Shown in pieces: positions 28,784 to 38,058 of a stretch of DNA of 64,000 nucleotides. The stretch spans positions 62,001 through 126,000 of the forward strand of contig NZ_JAGOBJ010000005.1 in NCBI RefSeq assembly GCF_017983445.1, read 5' to 3'. The notes below the pieces were generated by a model. The model was not told the origin of the DNA, did not search any database, and worked only from the letters and a program-made list of their open reading frames with translations. Numbering within the stretch: position 1 is the first letter of the stretch; every line of letters starts with the position of its first letter. The position numbers and the translations under genes are program-made. Origin of the DNA: Halomonas sp. (GTDB lineage Bacteria > Pseudomonadota > Gammaproteobacteria > Pseudomonadales > Halomonadaceae).

Positions 28784-29671
28784 ATGGACACCCAAAGCCT
28801 ACAGGCGTTTTTAGCCGTTGCTGAAACCCAAAGTTTTTCACGGGCTGCCGAGCAGCTCTATCTGACCCAACCTGCGGTCAGTAAACGTATTGCCACGCTG
28901 GAGTCTCAGGTAAACACGCGGCTGTTCGATCGGATAGGCAGACGTATCTCGCTCACGGAAGCCGGGCATTTATTACTTCCCCAGGCCAAGCGGATTCTTT
29001 CAACAGTCGAGGATAGCCGGCGCGCGCTCGCCAATCTTTCCGGTCATGTAGGTGGCCGGTTGACGCTGGCAACCAGCCATCATATTGGCCTGCACCGCCT
29101 GCCGCCTATTCTCAAACACTACACTCAGCACCATCCTGAGGTTGAATTAGATCTTCATTTCCTCGATTCAGAGTTCGCCTATCAAGGCGTACAGACTGGT
29201 ACGCTTGAACTGGCGGTGGTTACGCTTGCGCCCCACCCTATTGAACAACTTCATGTGGTTAAGCTTTGGCGTGACCGGCTATGCTTTGTTTGCGCCCCAG
29301 ACCACCCGCTAGCCCAAGCGCCTGCACTCACGCTTGAAACACTGTGCGAGTATAAATGCGTGCTGCCTGGAGCGATGACGTTTACCCGCACATTGATTGA
29401 ACAGCGGTTTGCTGAGGCGGGGCTAACGCTGCCGGTAAGCATGGCGACCAACTATTTAGAAACGTTGAAAATGATGTGCAGCGTCGGGCTCGGTTGGAGT
29501 CTGCTACCCGAAGGTATGGTGGATAGCGAACTGGTCGAGCTAAGCATCGATACCGCTCCGATACACAGGCCGCTTGGCTATCTGGTGCATACCAACCGTA
29601 CGCTTTCCAACGCGGCAAGAAAGATGATTGACGCGCTGGAAGCGACAATGGAAAAAAACTGTATGGATTGA
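28784..29671 (+). CDS. LysR-type transcriptional regulator divergent from leuC
   Basis: Predicted DNA-binding regulator. It is 295 aa from the ATG at 28784, where the canonical LysR N-terminus MDTQSLQAFLAVAETQSFSRAAEQL begins; an upstream frame of 21 codons has no family match. The winged helix-turn-helix is at about 1-60 (LTQPAVSKRIATLESQVNTRLFDR) and the two-lobed effector domain at about 90-290. A LysR gene facing leuC is also seen in Pseudomonas, so control of leuCDB by a pathway metabolite is likely but not shown. Its stop codon is 4 bp from that of the convergent VOC gene. Confidence 0.93.
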   Translation: MDTQSLQAFLAVAETQSFSRAAEQLYLTQPAVSKRIATLESQVNTRLFDRIGRRISLTEAGHLLLPQAKRILSTVEDSRRALANLSGHVGGRLTLATSHHIGLHRLPPILKHYTQHHPEVELDLHFLDSEFAYQGVQTGTLELAVVTLAPHPIEQLHVVKLWRDRLCFVCAPDHPLAQAPALTLETLCEYKCVLPGAMTFTRTLIEQRFAEAGLTLPVSMATNYLETLKMMCSVGLGWSLLPEGMVDSELVELSIDTAPIHRPLGYLVHTNRTLSNAARKMIDALEATMEKNCMD

Positions 29672-29675
29672 ACAG

Positions 29676-30086
29676 CTATTCCTCATCTACAAGGGCGTCG
29701 TACCCACTCTCCAGAAACTCAACAAAGCAGAACCCGTGCCCAAAAGGGTCAGCCATAAGCGCAAGCTTTCCCCATTCTTGAGCCGTAACGGGCTTTTCGA
29801 TTTTTGCACCAGCAGAAACTGCATTCTGAACGGCAGTCTCTATATCATCGACGACGAAATCCAGATGAACGGGAGTCCAATGCCGCTTGTAACAGCGCCG
29901 TTGGCTGGTATCAGGTACAGCGATCGAATCAGGTAATGTCACAAGCAGGTAAATGGGCGCTGAGCTACCTAACATCTCAACGCCGAACACACCTAAACGA
30001 CGCCCAACATGTAGCTCAAACGCCGAACGGTAAAACTCGATTGCCTTTTCAAGATCATCGACATCGACATTGACCAAAAAACCCAT
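29676..30086 (-). CDS. VOC (glyoxalase/dioxygenase) family protein
   Basis: A 136-aa protein of the vicinal oxygen chelate superfamily, with paired beta-alpha-beta-beta-beta modules. The N-terminal module starts GFLVNVDVDDLEKAIEFYRSAFEL; the second holds VHLDFVVDDIETAVQNAVSAGAK and ends DPFGHGFCFVEF, the usual glyoxalase-type C-terminal pattern. Candidate metal ligands are His in VHLDF and Glu in CFVEF. The substrate cannot be inferred: lactoylglutathione lyase, antibiotic-binding and dioxygenase members share this layout. It lies 69 bp downstream of the GFA-family gene on the same strand and may be co-transcribed with it. Confidence 0.85.
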   Translation of the reverse strand: MGFLVNVDVDDLEKAIEFYRSAFELHVGRRLGVFGVEMLGSSAPIYLLVTLPDSIAVPDTSQRRCYKRHWTPVHLDFVVDDIETAVQNAVSAGAKIEKPVTAQEWGKLALMADPFGHGFCFVEFLESGYDALVDEE

Positions 30087-30155
30087 CTTTACTCCTGACG
30101 ACCGTTTTTAACTCGGCCTGCACAAGTGGGCATGTGTTTTAGCGCCATTAGCTGC

Positions 30156-30578
30156 TTACGACTTGTTTGCATGCTGCGCAAACACTTCCTGTTCCGTTAG
30201 CATGTGGGTATCGTTTGCAAAGATATAAAACTCGGGCTTATGGTCGATAAAAATCTGTTCGGCAAATACCCAATCGCTACCTTCCAGCAAACCGACAGGT
30301 ATAGCGTAGTGCTCTGCCTGCTTTAATCGATAAAAAAGATGCGTACCGCACTGTTTACAGAATCCGCGTTCAGCCCACTCGGAGGAGCTGAATGTCGTGA
30401 TATATTCATCACCTGTAAAACGTATATCAAGGATAGATTCAATGGCAAGAAAAGGCCCGCCGCCCCATCTTCGGCATATGGAACAGTGGCAGGCACTTAT
30501 ATGATTATCCTGCACGTTGATAGTTACGCTAACAGCACCGCAAAGGCATTTCCCAAGGTGTTGCATGTCAGAAGCCAT
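30156..30578 (-). CDS. GFA/CENP-V family zinc protein
   Basis: A 140-aa member of the glutathione-dependent formaldehyde-activating (GFA) fold. Zinc-ligand cysteines are visible in GKCLCGAVSV, in ACHCSICRRWGGGPF and in GFCKQCGTHLFYR. Such proteins are often annotated as S-(hydroxymethyl)glutathione synthase, but most have no proven activity. The start is the ATG at 30578, with GAGGGGG about 5 nt upstream. Its neighbour is a VOC-family gene; both could serve thiol-adduct or aldehyde handling, an inference from family only. Confidence 0.87.
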   Translation of the reverse strand: MASDMQHLGKCLCGAVSVTINVQDNHISACHCSICRRWGGGPFLAIESILDIRFTGDEYITTFSSSEWAERGFCKQCGTHLFYRLKQAEHYAIPVGLLEGSDWVFAEQIFIDHKPEFYIFANDTHMLTEQEVFAQHANKS

Positions 30579-31107
30579 GGTTTCCCCCTCAACGTCTTTA
30601 CCAACAGACTCATTATTTTAAAGGATCAACTGCCACCCATTCTTTTGAACAGTCAGATGCTTTATATAGTCAATAAATACTCATTTTGCTTGCAGCTACT
30701 CAATCCATTACATCTTGATAAAGCATGTTCAGTCTTGTGTTATCGAAATAAATAACTTTTATCAAAATATTTTTTTGAACAGCGCCTCATCTATTACATT
30801 GCCATTCCTAAAAATTTCAGCATGTTTATTTTTTCGTAATTCACTTCTACGTTAGCAAAAACTTGTATCTTTAAAGACAACGGATGCAACTCTTTATAAA
30901 AGCTGAAAAAGATTAAAAGTATTAAAAAGCTAATTTCCAGAAGCTCATGAATAAGACTGAGCCCAGCATTTAGTTTTACTTATAATTACCCCCTGCAATA
31001 TCAACATTTACCCTAGTTCTATCGCTTAGATCCTCTTATACACTGGAAACATATGTTCTTAGTAACAATATGCCGTTGCCACTTCCTTTCAGTGTAGGAA
31101 TAACACC
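30579..31107. other. AT-rich region upstream of pgaABCD
   Basis: A 529-bp, clearly AT-rich region between the GFA gene (minus strand) and pgaA. It should hold the pga promoter and a possibly long leader. TTTGAACAG occurs twice (near 30643 and 30768). No -35/-10 pair, hairpin or small gene was convincing. A GGA-bearing SD (AGGAATAAC) precedes pgaA; a CsrA-type control as in E. coli cannot be judged from so few GGA motifs. Confidence 0.45.
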
Positions 31108-33534
31108 ATGTATGGTCGTCCTCGCTCCTTATTGCCGGTTTGCCTGCTTGCCTGTTTAAGCGTAGAGGCAGCCTACGGGCAAACTACTACCGATCTACAG
31201 CGTGAAGCTCTTGTAGCCCAGGCACGTGAAGGAGGTTTGGAAACCTCGATCGAAGGTCTTCAAACACTTTACTCCCAAACACAAAATACGCGCGTACGTG
31301 CGGACCTGATTGCGTTACTGGTGCGTGCCGGGCAATACCAGAACGCATTGGCTGTCTGTTCCTGGTGCCAGCCTGATGACTTTACTGAAAACGAACTTGC
31401 CAACCTGGCTGGTGCGGCACGTAGTGCAGGTGATTACCCTAAAGCACTCTCGCTATTTCAAGCGCTGACCTATCGCAACCCAAACAATGCAGAGGGATGG
31501 CTTGGGCGTGCCTTAGTCCAGACTGACATGGGTAATTACACCATGGCCGATATCGCCTTACAGCAGCATAGCCAAGTCGCAGGCACCACTACCGCTGGAT
31601 TGGAAGCCAGAGGGTATCTTGCATCGCGTACCTCTAACGCGATGCAAGAACTGGGCGCCCGGCAGGCACTGGTAGAGCAAGACCCCGCGAACACCAACGA
31701 GCTACAGGCGCTTTATCGCCTGGCAGTAGGCCTTGGAGCAAGCTCTGCTGCCCGAAACATCATGCAGACCAACCCCAGCGTATTCTCCGAAAGTGATCGC
31801 TTATGGCTTACCTACTACGAAGCGGTTACCGATATACGCCTGGGAATTCACACCGATCAGCCATCCAGAACCCGTGCAGGATTGGCACAGATAAATAGCC
31901 TATTGCAATCAGCAGACACTCCTCCAGAGCTCGCCACCTTGGCTGAGTATGACAAAGTGGTAGCACTTGCCGAACTCAGACAATTCCCTGAAGCCGAGGC
32001 ATTAGCGGCCCGGCTTGAAAGCCAGCATGGCCAATTGCCAACCTACGTAAGCCGCGCCAGAGCGTATGCCTTAAATGGCTTGGGCCGACCCAATGAAGCC
32101 ACTGTTCTTTATGAAAACCTGATTCAACAAGAACCGCAGCGCGGCTCAGACCCTGATGACCCACTCAACGAAGGGCTCTTTTACAGCTATACGGATGCCC
32201 AACGCTTTCGTGATGCCGATCGGTTACTGGCGGCATGGCGGACGGGCGAGCCCGAACAGCGCTGGGATTTCACCCGGACCACGCGCATAGATAACCCCAA
32301 CTATCAGAAGATTCTGTTACTTGAGATCTTGCTTACCTCGTGGCGTGGCGATATCGGTGCCGCCAGCGAACGCTTGGCAAACTATCAGGAACAGGCGCCC
32401 GGCGACCCGTACCTTTGGCAGATCAAAGGCGATCTTGAGCGTGACCGTGGTTGGCCAAGAAAAGCGGAAGAATCGTACCAACACGCGGAACAGTTAATGC
32501 CGCCCACGCAGCGCGATGCACCCCGCCATGGGGTACTGCTTTCCAGGCTCCAGCGCGGCCAGTGGCGTGACACCACGACACAAATTGCCAGTGAGCTGGT
32601 CGCCGCCAGACCCAGCCCGACGCGCGATCAACTGGCACGTGAGTGGCGCGAATTACGTGCCCCTCAATTGAGCAGCACGGTCGCTCGTAGTGAAGGCGAA
32701 GGAAGCGGTACTCAGGCCTCCAAGGAGTGGCGCTATGAAGTGCTGCTGGAAGGCCCTCGCGATGAGAACGGCTCACGCGCATTCGCTCAACGGATTGGTC
32801 AATATGGTGAATTTGAAGACGAGAGCCTGTATGCGGCGTACACCGCAGCAGGCTACGAATGGAACCTGTACCCGGCAACCGTGACAATTGCAGCAGGGCA
32901 TGGCGCTCAGCTCAATAATGATTTCATGGCCCGTACCGAGCTTCGCTATGCGGTATCCGATCATCTTACCACCACATTAGGCGTCGAGATTAATACACCC
33001 GATACACCACTGCGGGCACTGCGCGATGGAGTAACGGCCGATCGTTACCGGGGAGAACTGGCCTACCGTCATGACGAACGGGGCGCAGGCGCAATTGGCC
33101 TGATGGCAACCGACTTTACCGATAGCAACCTACGTCAATCGGTTTACGGCTACTGGGACCAGATCCTTTATCACTTCGATCGCTGGCAGGTTAACGGCGA
33201 GATTCAAGTATCTGCCTCGCGCAATGATGAAGTTGAAGCCAGTTACTTCAACCCACGTCGTGATGCCAATTTGGGCGGTGTTTTATCCCTTAGCTATGAG
33301 CTTCCTCTCGATTACCGCAAGTCCTTTACACAAACCTTGGCGCTAGGTTCAGGACATTACTGGCAAGAAGATCAGGATAGCGAAAACACGTGGTCAGTGG
33401 GCTATCAGCACGAGTGGCTAATCGCCCCCACGCTTAGCATCGAGTACGGCATTTCAAGACAAAGAGCTGTTTACGACGGCACCCCTGAGTACGACAACAG
33501 TATTTCGGCCAGCTTTGTATGGAGGTTTTTATGA
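31108..33534 (+). CDS. pgaA: Poly-beta-1,6-N-acetylglucosamine export porin
   Basis: Outer-membrane exporter of the PGA/PNAG biofilm polysaccharide. It is 808 aa, the same size as E. coli PgaA. Order: signal peptide (about 1-24, ending AAYG before QTTTDL), a periplasmic superhelix of TPR-like repeats (about 30-510, e.g. GDYPKALSLFQALTYRNPNNAEGWLGRALVQ), then a C-terminal beta-barrel (about 520-808) with alternating aromatic strands ending SASFVWRFL. It is the first gene of the pgaABCD operon; its stop codon overlaps the pgaB start (ATGA). Confidence 0.95.
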   Translation: MYGRPRSLLPVCLLACLSVEAAYGQTTTDLQREALVAQAREGGLETSIEGLQTLYSQTQNTRVRADLIALLVRAGQYQNALAVCSWCQPDDFTENELANLAGAARSAGDYPKALSLFQALTYRNPNNAEGWLGRALVQTDMGNYTMADIALQQHSQVAGTTTAGLEARGYLASRTSNAMQELGARQALVEQDPANTNELQALYRLAVGLGASSAARNIMQTNPSVFSESDRLWLTYYEAVTDIRLGIHTDQPSRTRAGLAQINSLLQSADTPPELATLAEYDKVVALAELRQFPEAEALAARLESQHGQLPTYVSRARAYALNGLGRPNEATVLYENLIQQEPQRGSDPDDPLNEGLFYSYTDAQRFRDADRLLAAWRTGEPEQRWDFTRTTRIDNPNYQKILLLEILLTSWRGDIGAASERLANYQEQAPGDPYLWQIKGDLERDRGWPRKAEESYQHAEQLMPPTQRDAPRHGVLLSRLQRGQWRDTTTQIASELVAARPSPTRDQLAREWRELRAPQLSSTVARSEGEGSGTQASKEWRYEVLLEGPRDENGSRAFAQRIGQYGEFEDESLYAAYTAAGYEWNLYPATVTIAAGHGAQLNNDFMARTELRYAVSDHLTTTLGVEINTPDTPLRALRDGVTADRYRGELAYRHDERGAGAIGLMATDFTDSNLRQSVYGYWDQILYHFDRWQVNGEIQVSASRNDEVEASYFNPRRDANLGGVLSLSYELPLDYRKSFTQTLALGSGHYWQEDQDSENTWSVGYQHEWLIAPTLSIEYGISRQRAVYDGTPEYDNSISASFVWRFL

Positions 33535-35492
33535 AATTTTGGCGCGTATTTTTTGTTAACGCTGCCCTGCTGGTCTTGCTGGGGCTACAACAAGCCCACG
33601 CAGAACGTACCCCTGGTGATTATGTAGTGATCAGCTATCACGACATCGTTGATACCACTGTCACCCCGGACTTACCCATCTATTCACAAACCATCACGCG
33701 TGCCCGATTGATAGAACACTTCAATCTACTTTCGGCTGGTGGTTATCAGCCAGTTAGCCTGCAGCAAATCATCGATGCCAAAGCAGGTGGTCAGCCTCTG
33801 CCCGATAAAGCCGTGCTGCTCACCTTCGACGATGGCTATCGCAGCTTCTACGACATTGTTTTCCCGCTGCTCAAGCTATACGGCTTTCCTGCCGTTCAAG
33901 CAGTCGTGGGTAGTTGGCTGGATGTCCCCGAAGGCGGCCGGGTACCTTATGGCAGCACTACTCTACCCCGGGAACGGTTTTTAACCTGGGAGCAGGTGCA
34001 GACTCTGGACGAATCGCCGCTGGTTGAAATTGCCTCTCACACTTACAACCTGCATTACGGGGTTAAAGGCAACCCGATGGGCAATGAGCAGGCGGCTGCG
34101 GTGACCAGCATCTGGAGCCCGCAAACCGGCTACGAAAGCGAGGCCGCATATGTAGAACGAATTCGCAACGACATGGCAATAACCCAGCAGCAGTTTCAGA
34201 CACACATGGGTCGCTCGCCCCGCATGATGGTATGGCCTTACGGCGCGTCTAGTCAGGCAACGCTGGATATCGCCGCTGAATACGGCATGATCTATACCTT
34301 TAGCCTGTTAAGCGCTCCCAACCAGCTGCATAGTTCCATGCGCTCGATCAACCGCTACCTGATCGACCAGGAAACCGGCCTTCAAACGATTGAAGAAATT
34401 CTCTCTGACCGCGTCTGGGATCCCGAAGACCTGCGTATTGTTCATGTGGATATAGATTACGTTTACGACGACGACCCCATTCAGCAAGAACAGAATCTCG
34501 ACAGGCTGATTGAACGTATCTACAACTACGGCGTTACCACCGTTTATCTACAGGCGTTTGCAGACCCCGATGGTGATGGCGTGGCCGACGCACTCTATTT
34601 CCCCAACCGTCATTTGCCGGTCAGGGCCGATTTGTTCAACCGGGTAGCCTGGCAGTTAAAAAAACGCGCGGGCGTCAAGGTATATGCGTGGATGCCGGTG
34701 CTCTCGTTTGACCTAGGCGACGATCATCGCTACGTCACCGATGCCCAAACGGGTCTCGAATCCCCTGACCGCTACCGTCGCCTTTCCCCCTATGTGGAAG
34801 ACAACCGGCGCATCATTCGCGAAATTTACCAGGACCTTGGACGCCTGACGAAATTCGATGGACTGATATTTCATGACGACGCGTTCTTGAACGACTTTGA
34901 GGATGCCAATCCCGAAGCACTGACTGCCTACGCTCAAGCCTCCTTACCTAGAGATATTGCGGCCATCAATAATGACGCAAGTCTGATGGCGACCTGGACA
35001 CAGCATAAAACCCAATTTTTAACCGATTTCACCAGAGAGCTGGAGCAGGCAGCTAACTACTACCGACAAGCAGACAATAAAGAGTTCACCACTGCACGCA
35101 ATCTATATGCCGGCACGGTGATGAACCCGGAAAGCCAACAATGGTTCGCGCAGGATATTCAAAACTTCGCGTCGGGCTATGACTTTGTTGCCGTAATGGC
35201 CATGCCATATATGGAAGAAGCTGACAATCCGGATGAGTGGTTGCGCGAACTCGCCAGGCGTTCGCTTGCTCAAGTGAGCGCCAACCAATTGGTCTTTGAG
35301 CTGCAAACCCAGGACTGGAGAACCCAAACGCCCGTTTCAAGTGAAGAGTTAGCGCGCTGGGTACGTTTGCTGCGCGAAGAAGGCATTCGACATATCGGCT
35401 ACTACCCGGATGATTTTCTCCAGAACCATCCAAACCTTAGTGTGTTACGACCAGCTTTTTCCATTGGCCGCCGCTTTAGGGCAACACCATGA
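33531..35492 (+). CDS. pgaB: Poly-N-acetylglucosamine N-deacetylase/hydrolase
   Basis: Periplasmic enzyme that partly de-N-acetylates PNAG before export. It is 653 aa from the ATG at 33531 (GGAGG 5 nt before it; ATGA overlap with pgaA); the ATG four codons earlier lies on that SD. Signal peptide about 1-24. The NodB-like deacetylase domain (about 30-300) has VVISYHDI, catalytic LLTFDDGYRSF (Asp100, Asp101) and ASHTYNLHYG (His170, His175). The C-terminal GH153-type domain includes YLQAFADPDGDGVADAL and FDGLIFHDDAFLNDFED. Unlike E. coli PgaB there is no lipobox Cys after the signal, so it may be soluble. Confidence 0.95.
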   Translation: MKFWRVFFVNAALLVLLGLQQAHAERTPGDYVVISYHDIVDTTVTPDLPIYSQTITRARLIEHFNLLSAGGYQPVSLQQIIDAKAGGQPLPDKAVLLTFDDGYRSFYDIVFPLLKLYGFPAVQAVVGSWLDVPEGGRVPYGSTTLPRERFLTWEQVQTLDESPLVEIASHTYNLHYGVKGNPMGNEQAAAVTSIWSPQTGYESEAAYVERIRNDMAITQQQFQTHMGRSPRMMVWPYGASSQATLDIAAEYGMIYTFSLLSAPNQLHSSMRSINRYLIDQETGLQTIEEILSDRVWDPEDLRIVHVDIDYVYDDDPIQQEQNLDRLIERIYNYGVTTVYLQAFADPDGDGVADALYFPNRHLPVRADLFNRVAWQLKKRAGVKVYAWMPVLSFDLGDDHRYVTDAQTGLESPDRYRRLSPYVEDNRRIIREIYQDLGRLTKFDGLIFHDDAFLNDFEDANPEALTAYAQASLPRDIAAINNDASLMATWTQHKTQFLTDFTRELEQAANYYRQADNKEFTTARNLYAGTVMNPESQQWFAQDIQNFASGYDFVAVMAMPYMEEADNPDEWLRELARRSLAQVSANQLVFELQTQDWRTQTPVSSEELARWVRLLREEGIRHIGYYPDDFLQNHPNLSVLRPAFSIGRRFRATP

Positions 35493-36739
35493 ATATACTT
35501 GAATACCTAGCCGTCTTTACGCTTGGCTACCCAAGCCTGATGGCAACCATCTGGATCTGCGGCGGTATCTACTTTTATGTGCACTGGGAGCGCAAGCAGC
35601 CCTGGCCTGCCAAGTTTGAATGGGATCAAAACGCGCCCTCCGTCACGGTGCTGCTGCCCTGCTATAACGAGGGCGCTAATGTTGATGAAACCGTTCATCA
35701 CCTGTTCAAGCAGAATTATCCGCAGATGAAGGTTATTGCCATCAATGATGGCAGTAAGGATGACACCGGCAGTCGGCTTGAAGCGCTTACGCTTATATAT
35801 CCAGATTTAAAAGTGCTGCACCAGCCTAATCAGGGCAAAGCCAGCGCCATGAACCATGGTCTGAGTGAAGCAACCAGCGAGATCATTGTAGGGATCGATG
35901 GAGATGCCATTCTCGATTACGACGCTATCGGCTACATGATGGGGCATTTTCTGAACAGCCCTAAGGTAAGCGGCGTCACCGGCAATCCTCGCGTAAGAAC
36001 CCGCTCAACCGCCATTGGCAAAATACAAACCGGCGAATTTTCCGCCATCATCGGTCTTATCAAGCGTGCCCAGCGTATCTACGGCATGGTGTTTACCATA
36101 TCCGGGGTTATCTGCGCGTTTAGACGCACGGCGCTGGAGAAAGTCGGCGGCTGGAACACCGATATGATTACGGAAGATATCGACGTTAGCTGGCGTTTGC
36201 AGCTGGCAGGTGGCCATGTCCGCTACGAGCCACGTGCCATGTGCTGGGTGCTGATGCCTGAAACGCTGCGCGGGCTTTTCAAACAACGGCTGCGCTGGTC
36301 ACAAGGCGGTGGTGAGGTCGTTCTACGTTACTTCTCACAAACTATTCGCTGGAAAAACCGGCGCTTCTGGCCATTGATGCTGGAATACATCATCAGCGTA
36401 GCATGGTGCTACTCGGTCATCGCGCTACTGATCGCCTGGCTTGTTTCCCAAGCGAACCAGCCCATGGAATGGCCGATCACCACTCAGGTGTTCTCGTATT
36501 TCGGCAGTATTTTAATAGCAGTTAGCTTTATCCAATTCACCGTCAGCTTTTATATCGACAGCCGCTACGATAAAGAGATATTTCGCTGTGTTTACTGGAG
36601 CATCTGGTACCCGTTTGCCTACTGGATTCTCAATATGGCGACCGTTGTTATCGCTTTCCCCAAAGCCATGATGCGTCAAAAGGGAAGGCTTGCTACCTGG
36701 ACCAGCCCAGACCGAGGAGAGCGTTTCCATGAACAATAA
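35489..36739 (+). CDS. pgaC: Poly-N-acetylglucosamine synthase (GT2)
   Basis: Processive inner-membrane glycosyltransferase polymerising UDP-GlcNAc into PNAG. It is 416 aa. One N-terminal helix (about 8-30), then the GT2 catalytic core: INDGSKDDT (86-93), the DGD metal site (137-139), the catalytic base TED (228-230) and QRLRW (266-270). Three or four C-terminal helices follow (about 300-400). The start overlaps the pgaB stop as ATGA, so translation is coupled. Requires PgaD; in E. coli the pair is activated by c-di-GMP. Confidence 0.97.
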   Translation: MNILEYLAVFTLGYPSLMATIWICGGIYFYVHWERKQPWPAKFEWDQNAPSVTVLLPCYNEGANVDETVHHLFKQNYPQMKVIAINDGSKDDTGSRLEALTLIYPDLKVLHQPNQGKASAMNHGLSEATSEIIVGIDGDAILDYDAIGYMMGHFLNSPKVSGVTGNPRVRTRSTAIGKIQTGEFSAIIGLIKRAQRIYGMVFTISGVICAFRRTALEKVGGWNTDMITEDIDVSWRLQLAGGHVRYEPRAMCWVLMPETLRGLFKQRLRWSQGGGEVVLRYFSQTIRWKNRRFWPLMLEYIISVAWCYSVIALLIAWLVSQANQPMEWPITTQVFSYFGSILIAVSFIQFTVSFYIDSRYDKEIFRCVYWSIWYPFAYWILNMATVVIAFPKAMMRQKGRLATWTSPDRGERFHEQ

Positions 36740-37121
36740 GCTCGTACCTATCATCATTGATAACCCCTGCCAGAAAGGCTGGGGATACCGCATTCGCGAC
36801 ATCACAATTACGCTTGCCACCCTTATCTTGTGGTTGCTTGTGCTGGCAAGGCTATACACCTTCTTTATCATTGAAGAAGCCATACTTGAACAGCTTTACG
36901 GCTCACTAATGATCAAAGTAGTTGCCATCGGGTTTGTGGTTACTTTCCTGACCTTTCACTGCTGGGCGGTTTATAACCAGTACCTGTATACCAGCATATT
37001 GAAGCGTCAAGCGCGTCACTTCGAGCCACCCACACTTGAAGTCGATAACAAAATGGCCAACGAACAAACAATCACCGCTCCACTGCCAAACCAGAAAGCT
37101 ACCGAAGCACACACTAGATGA
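36729..37121 (+). CDS. pgaD: PNAG synthesis accessory protein
   Basis: Small inner-membrane partner of PgaC; in E. coli the PgaC-PgaD complex binds c-di-GMP. It is 130 aa from the ATG at 36729, with GGAGAG about 9 nt upstream. It opens MNNKLVPIIIDNPCQKGWGYRIRD. Two helices are visible: about 29-49 (LATLILWLLVLARLYTFFII) and about 62-82 (VVAIGFVVTFLTFHCWAVYN). The hydrophilic tail is rich in Pro and Gln. It overlaps the pgaC end by 11 bp. The sequence is weakly conserved in the family, so the call rests on position, size and topology. Confidence 0.9.
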   Translation: MNNKLVPIIIDNPCQKGWGYRIRDITITLATLILWLLVLARLYTFFIIEEAILEQLYGSLMIKVVAIGFVVTFLTFHCWAVYNQYLYTSILKRQARHFEPPTLEVDNKMANEQTITAPLPNQKATEAHTR

Positions 37122-37143
37122 TTCGTTAAAAAGGTGGGCTAAC

Positions 37144-37179
37144 CCCTCCCACCAGGTTACGGCAGACCTGGTGGGAGGG
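37144..37179. terminator. Hairpin after pgaD
   Basis: A perfect 14-bp GC-rich stem (37144-37157 with 37166-37179) and an 8-nt loop lie between the convergent pgaD and nucleotidyltransferase genes. The U tract is absent on both strands, so it is a likely but atypical terminator. Confidence 0.6.
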
Positions 37180-37239
37180 TGTCACAGCATACCGCTCCTA
37201 TCAGGCGCCTACTTTATCGCGCAGTGATGCCATGCTGCG

Positions 37240-37788
37240 TTAAAGATTCACCACCTTTAACTGGGGCCAGATCTCCAACCAGCGTTTTTCAGCGATACGT
37301 CGTTTAAAGTCGAGTGGTTTGGGCCTCCTGGCATTTAGCGTAATCGTAAAATCAAACAAAGGTTCAACCCCGAACGGTGCGATAATCGTCACCTCACCGT
37401 TATCATCAAGCTTTGCACCCACAGCGGTTTGAACCTCCACCCAGTAGCTCATGGCATCCGCCGTTGAGGTATAGGGCTGATCCAGATTCCGCACATGCAT
37501 TCTTGCCTGATTTTTTACCGACCACGGTAAATCCGCAATCTGTTTGAGTCTCTTTTCAATATGGCGATCGCGCGCTTCAGAGATATCGCTGGGATCAAAG
37601 TAGATTAAATCAATATCGTTAAACGCAGTGGGAATTGAAACCCCATGCAGTTTGTCCCAGGCAAGGTTGCGTACAAAGCCCGCTGCCAGACACCAGTCAG
37701 AAAGCCCCATTTCAGCCGCCACATAGAGCGCCTCCATGCGTTTTTTATCCTGGGCAATCCATTGTTCAAGCTGCGCGGTGTGGTTCAT
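37240..37788 (-). CDS. Nucleotidyltransferase-like protein (DUF925 type)
   Basis: A 182-aa cytosolic protein that resembles the DUF925/Nuc-transferase-2 group. The N-terminus has WCLAAGFVRNLAWDKLHG; the predicted metal-binding acidic motif is in AFNDIDLIYFDPSD (about 56-69); then MHVRNLDQPYTSTADAMSYWVE and IAPFGVEPLFDFTITLN. The fold is that of polymerase-beta-type nucleotidyltransferases, but neither substrate nor activity is known for the group. It is monocistronic, convergent with pgaD. The first in-frame ATG at 37788 is taken; no strong SD was seen. Confidence 0.8.
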   Translation of the reverse strand: MNHTAQLEQWIAQDKKRMEALYVAAEMGLSDWCLAAGFVRNLAWDKLHGVSIPTAFNDIDLIYFDPSDISEARDRHIEKRLKQIADLPWSVKNQARMHVRNLDQPYTSTADAMSYWVEVQTAVGAKLDDNGEVTIIAPFGVEPLFDFTITLNARRPKPLDFKRRIAEKRWLEIWPQLKVVNL

Positions 37789-38058
37789 ATCAAACTTTTA
37801 TAAGGATTAATAATCAAGCTGAAGGATAGGCATATAGCACATGCCAGATATAATTAACTACTTAAACGAAAAACTCACCGCGACTACCCTATCTTCCTAT
37901 CGACAGTGCAATCCTTGTACAGATGCTAAGTGCAGGCTTCTTATCACAGATACCTCACTTCGCTCATTAGAGCATGCTACCAGGCCATTTGATTCATAAC
38001 TCGCTAGCCTTCCCTTGCAAATCCTATTAGCCTGCTAATTCACTATTAAGGGTTTGCC
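37789..38058. other. Intergenic region, nothing recognised
   Basis: This 270-bp divergent gap between the nucleotidyltransferase-like gene and the polytopic membrane protein is moderately AT-rich. I see no hairpin, repeat or clear promoter; both upstream regions must lie here. Confidence 0.4.

Noticed and set aside
30579..31107. A riboswitch or CsrA-controlled leader before pgaA
   Set aside because: No conserved riboswitch core was recognisable and GGA motifs are too few to argue for CsrA.
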